Assembly: GCA_937896895.1 (NCBI GenBank) | Contig: CALBNV010000073.1 | Location: 1-27,766, forward strand | Direction of reading: 5' to 3' | Length of the DNA stretch: 27,766 bases | Source of the DNA: an uncultured Bacteroidales bacterium | GTDB lineage: Bacteria > Bacteroidota > Bacteroidia > Bacteroidales > F082 | Shown: positions 22,674 to 27,766 of the stretch, piece after piece | Layout of the letters: each line of letters begins with the position of its first letter | Position numbering within the stretch: position 1 is the first letter of the stretch | Made by a program: the position numbers and the translations under genes | Notes under the pieces: model-generated | Database searches by the model: none | Told to the model about the DNA's origin: nothing | What the model saw: only the letters and a program-made list of their open reading frames with translations

Positions 22674-24790
22674 TTTAAAACGATTGTTATAGTTTTACCT
22701 TTCTCCAATTTCTCGCCAGCCTTAACCGACTGTTTCTCAACGACTCCGCAACCTGAGAAAGACGCTTTCCAGCCATTTTTCTCGATAACGCAGACTGCGT
22801 CCATCACGTTCATTCCTGTCAGGTCGGGGACGAGGTCGAAGTTTGCATCAACATTCACGATGGTCACGCCGCCGTTGTTCGACGGTTTGACCTTGACCCA
22901 TTCGGAGCCAAGTTCGCTGTCAACCATTCTCACGCCCGCCATCTTGCAATATTCGTTGACATCATCGTAATATGCGAGCGACGACCTGGTATATTTGTCG
23001 CAGTTTGCTGGATAACTCTCTGTCTCATCGGTGATGCCGAGTTCGGTCGCATAGACTTTTTCGGCTATCTCCTTGAAGACCGGCGCCGACACCGAAGCCC
23101 CGTAGTATCTACCTGCCATCGGGTTGCTGATGACCACTATGCAGGTGTATTTCGGCGCATCAGCCGGGAAATACCCGACGAATGAGGCGGTGTAGTTTTT
23201 CTTGTTGTAGCCAGCACTTCCAGCCGAAATCTGTGCAGTCCCTGTCTTTCCCGCGACAGAAAACGAACACTTGTTCAACATCTTGGCCGTGCCGTTCTCC
23301 ACGACGCCGCGGAGCAATGTCTGCAACGTCTTTACCGTCCTCTCCGATGCGATGCTCTCGTTGATCACCACCGGCTCAAACCTGCGCACCACCTCGTTGC
23401 CATGCCGTATCTCACGGACAAACTGCGGCTTCATCATCCTGCCGTTGTTCGCGATGGCATTGTAATACGTAAGCAACGTTATCGGTGTCACTGTCAGCTC
23501 ATAACCTATTGACATCCATGGCAGTGACACCTTCGACCAATACTTATTGTCGGTGTTTTTGATATACGGCTTGCCCTCGCCTTTAATGTCGAGGTTGAGC
23601 GGCTCGTTGATTTTCGTCTTCTTGATGAGGTCGATGAATTTCTGTGGATTGTTGGAGAAAGCCTCTGTCGTGAGGTATCCGAATGCTATGTTCGACGACT
23701 CCCAGAAGGCTTGTTTCACTGTCGGCTTGCCGTTTGCGATGACGTGTGAGTCGGTCATCACCCGGTTGGCAAAACGCATGGTTCCGCTCGTGCCGATGTC
23801 CAGCACCCTGTTGATGTTGAAATCAGGGTTGTTTTCGAGCAGTGCCGTCATCGTTATCGCCTTGAATGTCGAGCCAGGCTCCACGTTTTCGGCGATGGCG
23901 AAGTTGTACGACTCCTCATATTTCTCACGTTTCTCGTTGTATCGCAACGATGCCATCACTTCAATGAACCCCGTCTCCACGTCCATCATGATGACACAGC
24001 CTTGCGCCGCCTTGTTTTCGATGAGGCAGCGACGCAGCGCCTCTTCCGCAAGGTCTTGCATCTCAATGTCGATGGATGTGTATATGTCTTTGCCGTTCTG
24101 CGGCAGCACATTGACCGAGGCCGGCACGTCGATGAAGCGTCCGCCATTGACGCGACGGCGCATCTGGACACCGTTTCTGCCCACGAGGCATGTGTCGTAG
24201 GCACCTTCAAGGCCGACCTTTATCGGATTCAAAGAGTCGCCGCTGACATACCCGACGGTCCTCATGGCGATGTCACCGTATGGACGTTCACGCACAAAAT
24301 GTTTCTCGGCAATCAGCCCGTTGCCACGCTTCTCACGGAAAATCGGGAACGTCTTGATCCGCTCATATTCGTTTTTGGTGAGGCGTCTCGCAATCTTCAC
24401 ATAACGTTTGTTATTTGCCCGAGCCTTCTTGAAAATGCTGACGTACTGCGACTTGGAATAGTCGTGAAACATTTTCGACAGACTGTCGGAAAGGCCTTGC
24501 AAGTCTTTGTCGAACACGGCATCCGTCACTGCGACAGGATCGAAAAAGATGTCATAGACCGGTATTGTCGTCGCGATGATGGTGTTGTTTTTCGAGAACA
24601 CGTTGCCTCTCACGGCAGGCACCTCCACGATGCGGGTGTCGGCCTTCGCCGCATATTCAAGCAACTCCTCGCGCTCGGCGACCTGAATGTAAATTATCTT
24701 TACGACAACCGCGACAGCGAAGAGCAACATCAGCACGTACACGAGATACACGCGCCATAGCATGTCTGAATTCGGAGAGTTTTTTTTCAT
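22670..24790 (-). CDS. ftsI: Septal transpeptidase FtsI (PBP3-like) with C-terminal PASTA domain
   Basis: This 706-aa class B penicillin-binding protein cross-links septal peptidoglycan in partnership with FtsW. Residues about 10-34 form the single membrane anchor. The N-terminal pedestal domain covers about 50-230. Catalytic motifs are STFK at 307-310 (nucleophile Ser), SSN at 365-367 and KTGTA at 515-519. A PASTA-type domain closes the protein (about 652-706, VPDLTGMNVMDAVCVIEKNG then KGKTITIVL), common in Bacteroidota FtsI but absent from the Escherichia coli protein. The gene starts four nt after the ftsL-like gene and overlaps murE by four nt. Confidence 0.96.
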   Translation of the reverse strand: MKKNSPNSDMLWRVYLVYVLMLLFAVAVVVKIIYIQVAEREELLEYAAKADTRIVEVPAVRGNVFSKNNTIIATTIPVYDIFFDPVAVTDAVFDKDLQGLSDSLSKMFHDYSKSQYVSIFKKARANNKRYVKIARRLTKNEYERIKTFPIFREKRGNGLIAEKHFVRERPYGDIAMRTVGYVSGDSLNPIKVGLEGAYDTCLVGRNGVQMRRRVNGGRFIDVPASVNVLPQNGKDIYTSIDIEMQDLAEEALRRCLIENKAAQGCVIMMDVETGFIEVMASLRYNEKREKYEESYNFAIAENVEPGSTFKAITMTALLENNPDFNINRVLDIGTSGTMRFANRVMTDSHVIANGKPTVKQAFWESSNIAFGYLTTEAFSNNPQKFIDLIKKTKINEPLNLDIKGEGKPYIKNTDNKYWSKVSLPWMSIGYELTVTPITLLTYYNAIANNGRMMKPQFVREIRHGNEVVRRFEPVVINESIASERTVKTLQTLLRGVVENGTAKMLNKCSFSVAGKTGTAQISAGSAGYNKKNYTASFVGYFPADAPKYTCIVVISNPMAGRYYGASVSAPVFKEIAEKVYATELGITDETESYPANCDKYTRSSLAYYDDVNEYCKMAGVRMVDSELGSEWVKVKPSNNGGVTIVNVDANFDLVPDLTGMNVMDAVCVIEKNGWKASFSGCGVVEKQSVKAGEKLEKGKTITIVLK

Positions 24791-24794
24791 AATC

Positions 24795-25199
24795 TTAATC
24801 TTTTTTGTTTTGTCCTACATATATCGTTATTTTTTTCAATGGTTCGACAGATTCCTTTATCCCCCTGTCTTTCAGCAACTTGACAAGCTGCGACTGCTTG
24901 GTGAGTTTTGTTATCTCCGACTTGTTATAAACATATTCGACATGTTTGTTTTCAAGGACACGGTTCTGCACCATCAGTTCGCTGTTAACGTCTTCAGCGA
25001 TGTAAGTGTTTGTGATATAAAGCATTAGAAGCACCACAACATATATCACAAACGGCAGTTGTTTTGCGACAGTTTTCTTGGTGAAGATGTCACCGCCCAG
25101 ATATTTCCTGAAGAACGACACTTCCGCTGTCTTCTTTTCCATCAGCGCGATGTCAGTCACATCATTCTCCACTCTCAACACTTCGTTCTTATCGCTCAT
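24795..25199 (-). CDS. ftsL: FtsL-like divisome protein
   Basis: This 134-aa single-pass protein has a cytoplasmic N-terminus of about 45 residues, one membrane span (about 48-65, LPFVIYVVVLLMLYITNTY) and a periplasmic coiled coil (about 67-115, SELMVQNRVLENKHVEYVYN then KLTKQSQLVKLLKD). Sequence is poorly conserved in this family; identity rests on topology and on location between rsmH and ftsI, where Bacteroidota carry an FtsL-like gene. It would join FtsQ in controlling FtsWI. Its ATG overlaps the rsmH stop by four nt. Confidence 0.82.
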   Translation of the reverse strand: MSDKNEVLRVENDVTDIALMEKKTAEVSFFRKYLGGDIFTKKTVAKQLPFVIYVVVLLMLYITNTYIAEDVNSELMVQNRVLENKHVEYVYNKSEITKLTKQSQLVKLLKDRGIKESVEPLKKITIYVGQNKKD

Positions 25200-26095
25200 A
25201 CGGCCCTCCTTTCCGCGACTCTCAGCTTCGCGCTTCTCGCCCTGCTGTTCGCTGCCAGTTCCTCGTCAGTCGGCACGATGGGCTTGTGTGTTATTAATAA
25301 ATAAGGTGTGAGTTGGTTGCCGAAGAAGTCTTTCTCCACCTCGCCGCTTGCATTGCCGCTTCTCATGAAGTTTTTCACGAGACGGTCTTCGAGCGAGTGG
25401 TACGACATCACCACGAGGCGGCCGCCGGGTTTCAGCACGTCGGCGCACTGTGCGAGGAACGCCTCAAGCACTTCCATCTCCTTGTTGACCTCAATGCGCA
25501 ATGCCTGGAAAATCTGCGCTAGCATCTTGTTCTCCGCGCCTTTCTGGAGATGAGGCGCGACAGCCTCCTTCAGGTCGGTCGTCGTCTCCAGCGGCCTGAT
25601 TGAGCGGGCGTTGTCAATGTCACGTGCCAATGCCAAGGCGTTTTTCAACTCGCCGTAACGCGAGAAGACGCTTGCCAGCGAGCCGACCTCATAGCTGTTC
25701 ACGATGTTAGCCGCATCGACGGGCGCGTTCTGGTTCATCCGCATGTCGAGACGTCCCTCAAAGCGTGTCGAGAAGCCTTTCTCAGGCGTGTCGAACTGAT
25801 ACGACGAGACACCGAGGTCGGCAATGATGCCATCAACTTTGGAGCGGGCGTGAAGCTGCACGAAGTTCTTCATGTATCTGAAATTCTGCGGGATGAACGT
25901 GAAACGCGGGTCGTCGAAGGCGTTCTTGGCCGCGTCAGCGTCCTGGTCGAAGGCATAGAGATGGCCGCCATCGAGCTGTTCGAGGATCCGGCGCGAATGG
26001 CCGCCGCCGCCGAACGTCACATCGACATACAGTCCGTCGGACTTGATATTCAAGCCTTTCATGCACTCTTCCAACATCACAGGATTATGATACAT
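25196..26095 (-). CDS. rsmH: 16S rRNA (cytosine-1402-N4)-methyltransferase
   Basis: RsmH (MraW) methylates C1402 of 16S rRNA using S-adenosylmethionine. This 299-aa protein shows the expected start MYHNPVMLEE, the SAM loop YVDVTFGGGGHSRRI (23-37), DGIIADLGVSSYQFDTPEKG (about 98-117), RFEGRLDMRMNQ and VMSYHSLEDRLVKNFM near 235-250. Length is normal. It lies 21 nt after mraZ, the standard head arrangement of the cluster, and overlaps the ftsL-like gene by four nt. Confidence 0.97.
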   Translation of the reverse strand: MYHNPVMLEECMKGLNIKSDGLYVDVTFGGGGHSRRILEQLDGGHLYAFDQDADAAKNAFDDPRFTFIPQNFRYMKNFVQLHARSKVDGIIADLGVSSYQFDTPEKGFSTRFEGRLDMRMNQNAPVDAANIVNSYEVGSLASVFSRYGELKNALALARDIDNARSIRPLETTTDLKEAVAPHLQKGAENKMLAQIFQALRIEVNKEMEVLEAFLAQCADVLKPGGRLVVMSYHSLEDRLVKNFMRSGNASGEVEKDFFGNQLTPYLLITHKPIVPTDEELAANSRARSAKLRVAERRAV

Positions 26096-26116
26096 ACATT
26101 ATATATATTGTTTGTT

Positions 26117-26581
26117 TCAGTCGTTGAAATCAGCACTGCCGAGATTCTCGTCGAGCATCTTCATGAAGTCATCGTCAGACACTTCCGCGTTGCTCTTGTC
26201 GAGCTGCTCCTGACCCCAGATCTGCATCCTGTCGGTCAGCGAGGAGATCACCACATCCTTTATCATCCCGCATTTCTCAAGCAGGTCTTTCGGAATCTGA
26301 AGGCGTCCGCTGCCGTCGATCTTCACGAGACGCGCACCGGCGTTGATCCTTCTCTGAATTATCAGCGTCTCCTTGCGGAATGAGTTCATCTTGCCGAGAC
26401 GCTCCTGCAACCTCCTCCAGTCATCCATCCCGAACATGTCGAGACACGGCTCATACAGCCCGGGACGCAGCACAAAACCGCCATCCAACGCCGATCCGAG
26501 CTGTTCCTTGAAACTGCTCGGAAGGAGGAGACGGCCCTTAGCGTCTAATTTACAAGCATATTCGCCTATCGGATAATTCAT
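26117..26581 (-). CDS. mraZ: Transcriptional regulator MraZ
   Basis: MraZ is a ring-forming AbrB-like DNA-binding protein that regulates its own operon by binding repeated TGGGA-like boxes upstream. This 154-aa protein has two SpoVT/AbrB-like halves, each with a K-x-D-x-x-G-R-L-x-x-P pattern: CKLDAKGRLLLPSSF (about 9-23) and VKIDGSGRLQIPKDL (about 85-99). The length is normal for Bacteroidota. It is the first gene of the minus-strand cell-wall operon, and candidate binding boxes lie 31-55 nt upstream of its start. Confidence 0.95.
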   Translation of the reverse strand: MNYPIGEYACKLDAKGRLLLPSSFKEQLGSALDGGFVLRPGLYEPCLDMFGMDDWRRLQERLGKMNSFRKETLIIQRRINAGARLVKIDGSGRLQIPKDLLEKCGMIKDVVISSLTDRMQIWGQEQLDKSNAEVSDDDFMKMLDENLGSADFND

Positions 26582-26611
26582 TTTATTTCCTTTTTTTCAG
26601 GCTGCTAAAAT

Positions 26612-26636
26612 ATACATTTTAATCCACTTTTTCCCA
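26612..26636 (-). promoter_or_regulatory. Candidate MraZ-binding boxes
   Basis: On the minus strand, five-base boxes TGGGA, TGGAT and TGTAT occur with starts exactly 10 nt apart, separated by five-nt spacers (aaaag and taaaa). Only the distal box matches the published TGGGA-N5 repeat, while the other two carry one or two changes. The array lies 31-55 nt upstream of the mraZ ATG, as expected for autoregulation. Spacing is the stronger part of the evidence. Confidence 0.55.
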
Positions 26637-26644
26637 CTTTATAT

Positions 26645-26663
26645 AAAAAAGTTATCAACATTT
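26645..26663 (+). repeat. 19-bp direct repeat with DnaA-box-like core, copy 1
   Basis: AAAAAAGTTATCAACATTT is present here and again, identical, at 26709-26727. The core TTATCAACA differs by one base from the strong DnaA box TTATCCACA. Confidence 0.75.
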
Positions 26664-26708
26664 AAGTAACATTCTTTATAATCTATTGTATTACAATTAT
26701 TTACAAAC

Positions 26709-26727
26709 AAAAAAGTTATCAACATTT
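26709..26727 (+). repeat. 19-bp direct repeat with DnaA-box-like core, copy 2
   Basis: Identical to 26645-26663 and in the same orientation, 64 bp away, which is close to six helical turns. It lies about 33 bp upstream of the -7 box of engB, where a bound protein could influence both divergent promoters. Confidence 0.75.
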
Positions 26728-26759
26728 TGTTTTTCAGGTTTTGCAACACAAAAAATCGT

Positions 26760-26767
26760 TATTTTTG
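26760..26767 (+). promoter_or_regulatory. Candidate -7 box for engB
   Basis: TATTTTTG fits TAnnTTTG and is followed by the engB ATG 14 nt later. A TTTG at 26740-26743 is a possible -33 element, though its 16-nt spacing is shorter than the usual 19-21. Confidence 0.5.
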
Positions 26768-26780
26768 CAGAAAAATTTTC

Positions 26781-27398
26781 ATGACAATAAAGACAGCATC
26801 ATATCTGCAAAGCAACACGAAAGTTGACAGATTGCCGGCGCCGACCAAGCCAGAATACGCATTCATCGGACGTTCCAACGTGGGGAAGTCGTCGTTAATC
26901 AACATGTTAACGGGCAACGGGAAATTGGCAAAGGTGTCGGCGACGCCGGGCAAGACGATAACCATCAACCATTTCATCATCAACAACGAATGGTATTTGG
27001 TTGACCTTCCTGGATATGGTTTTGCGAAGCGTTCGCAGAAAGACCGCGAGATGTGGGGGAAGATGCTCGACGATTACATCATGAACCGCCGCAACCTGAT
27101 TCTGACGTTTGTGCTGGTTGACAGCCGCATCGAGCCGCAGAAGATCGACCTTGAGTTCATGGAGTTTCTCGGAGAGCACGGCGTGCCCTTCAGCATCGTC
27201 TTCACCAAGGCCGACAAACTGGGCAAGAACAAACTGGCATGCAACATACAGCTCTATCTCAATCGCCTACGTCAAGACTGGGAAGAGCTTCCACCCTACT
27301 TCATCACCTCTTCTGAGACCCGACTGGGGCGAGAGGAGGTACTTGACTACATCGATCAGATCAATCAGTCCATCGCATCGGCAGAAAAAGAAGGATAA
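26781..27398 (+). CDS. engB: Ribosome biogenesis GTPase EngB/YsxC
   Basis: EngB is a TrmE-Era-EngA-like GTPase needed for large ribosomal subunit assembly. This 205-aa protein begins MTIKTASYLQSNTKV, the typical family start. The frame extends upstream to a TTG at 26727, but that part would be out of family and crosses the -7 box. Motifs are G1 GRSNVGKSS (30-38), G2 TPGKTITIN, G3 DLPGYGFAKR (75-84), G4 FTKADKLGKNK and G5 ITSSETRLGREE. It is transcribed away from the cell-wall operon and is followed after three nt by the acyltransferase gene. Length is normal. Confidence 0.95.
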   Translation: MTIKTASYLQSNTKVDRLPAPTKPEYAFIGRSNVGKSSLINMLTGNGKLAKVSATPGKTITINHFIINNEWYLVDLPGYGFAKRSQKDREMWGKMLDDYIMNRRNLILTFVLVDSRIEPQKIDLEFMEFLGEHGVPFSIVFTKADKLGKNKLACNIQLYLNRLRQDWEELPPYFITSSETRLGREEVLDYIDQINQSIASAEKEG

Positions 27399-27401
27399 CC
27401 C

Positions 27402-27766
27402 ATGAAGTTTCTCTATCGCACCTATCAGCTCCTCATAGTATTTCCCATACTATTGGTAGCCACATTCCTGTTCTCGCTGCTCACCATTATGGGTTCCCTA
27501 CTGGGCTTTGCCCATTTCTGGGGCTACTGGCCATTCCATATTTTGTCAAGACTTTTCTGCTACATGCTCCTCCTTCCCGTACATGTGGAAGGGCACGAGA
27601 ATCTTGACAAGAAGAGCAGCTATGTCTTCGTGTCCAATCATCAGGGAGCCTTCGACATCTTCCTCATCTATGGTTTCCTCGGGCGCAACTTCAAGTGGGT
27701 GATGAAAGCCTCGTTGCGTAATGCTCCGTTCATCGGCAAGGCATGCGAGTCGGCAGGGTTTATCTT
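27402..27766 (+). CDS. 1-acyl-sn-glycerol-3-phosphate acyltransferase (PlsC family), 5' part
   Basis: The first 121 codons of a lysophosphatidate acyltransferase-like membrane protein, cut by the window end. The ATG follows the engB stop by three nt, so the two are likely cotranscribed. Two hydrophobic segments (about 9-38 and 50-60) precede VFVSNHQGAFDIFLIYGF, whose NHxxxxD box (79-85) is the acyltransferase catalytic motif. The following KWVMKASLRNAPFIGKACES fits block II of the family (the region usually reading K-x-E/S-L-...-P-x-x-G). It would acylate lysophosphatidic acid in phospholipid synthesis. Confidence 0.9.
   Translation, partial: MKFLYRTYQLLIVFPILLVATFLFSLLTIMGSLLGFAHFWGYWPFHILSRLFCYMLLLPVHVEGHENLDKKSSYVFVSNHQGAFDIFLIYGFLGRNFKWVMKASLRNAPFIGKACESAGFI

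Larger units (their letters stand above)
26582..26780. promoter_or_regulatory. Divergent regulatory region between mraZ and engB
   Basis: This AT-rich 199-nt gap separates the divergently oriented cell-wall operon and engB. Reading from mraZ outward it holds MraZ-box-like repeats (26612-26636), two identical 19-bp direct repeats with a TTATCAACA core (26645-26663 and 26709-26727), and a -7 box facing engB (26760-26767). No ORF or RNA gene is seen. A clear promoter for mraZ was not found by eye. Confidence 0.65.

Noticed and set aside
24002..24760. Plus-strand frame antisense to ftsI
   Set aside because: Shadow of the ftsI gene, with no recognisable motif.
26727..26780. N-terminal extension of EngB to an upstream TTG
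   Set aside because: The added residues do not fit the family start and the -7 box lies inside them; the ATG at 26781 gives the expected N-terminus.
1..27766. CRISPR arrays, tRNA or rRNA genes, insertion sequences
   Set aside because: No regular repeat-spacer pattern, cloverleaf-like sequence, rRNA signature or transposase was seen; the 32-bp tandem repeats are contiguous and have no spacers.

Overview
The window looks like a chromosomal segment of a Bacteroidota (order Bacteroidales) genome, probably gut or rumen associated. The evidence is the division/cell-wall (dcw) cluster order mraZ-rsmH-ftsL-ftsI-murE-mraY-(murD)-ftsW-murG-murC-ftsQ-ftsA-ftsZ, which lacks murF and ddl. Bacteroidota-type -7 promoter boxes (TAnnTTTG), the DUF3791/DUF3990 module and a DUF4143-type AAA ATPase point the same way. 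Genus cannot be assigned from sequence alone.

Layout. (1) Bases 1-6500, plus strand: an AT-richer accessory island. It holds a small DUF6140-like protein, an EcsC-family protein, a membrane-anchored Sel1-repeat/zinc-finger protein, a small repeated-helix ORF, an internally shortened formylglycine-generating-enzyme-like protein, an unrecognised protein with a split zinc ribbon, a small three-span membrane protein, a frameshifted remnant, another Sel1-type protein and a small orphan. It ends in a hairpin at 6516-6543. (2) Bases 6558-8011: a frameshifted minus-strand pseudogene, then a compact plus-strand DUF3791-DUF3990-small protein module built around an ADP-ribosyltransferase-like fold. (3) Bases 8032-11254, minus strand: an AAA ATPase overlapping by 4 nt an unknown 472-aa protein, with three 32-bp tandem repeats upstream, followed by a relic zone that includes a sharply bounded 74-bp duplicate of the 472-aa gene. 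(4) Bases 11255-26581, minus strand: purN appended to a tightly packed dcw operon. (5) Bases 26582-26780: a divergent regulatory region with MraZ-box-like repeats and an exact 19-bp direct repeat holding a DnaA-box-like core. (6) Bases 26781-end, plus strand: engB and the start of a PlsC-type acyltransferase.

How the genes work together. The dcw operon encodes muropeptide synthesis (MurC, MurE), lipid I/II synthesis (MraY, MurG), septal wall polymerisation and cross-linking (FtsW, FtsI, FtsL, FtsQ) and the cytokinetic ring (FtsA, FtsZ), with MraZ and RsmH at the head. Its most striking anomaly is the murD position. A 178-codon open frame there matches only the C-terminal third of MurD, and its conserved ligase motifs are altered, so D-glutamate ligation must be supplied from outside this window if the genome is complete. 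The accessory genes show several signs of decay (frameshifts, internal deletion, relic fragments) next to intact genes of unknown function. The best candidates for an undescribed system are the ATPase/472-aa pair with its repeats and the EcsC/Sel1/FGE-like/split-zinc-ribbon island.
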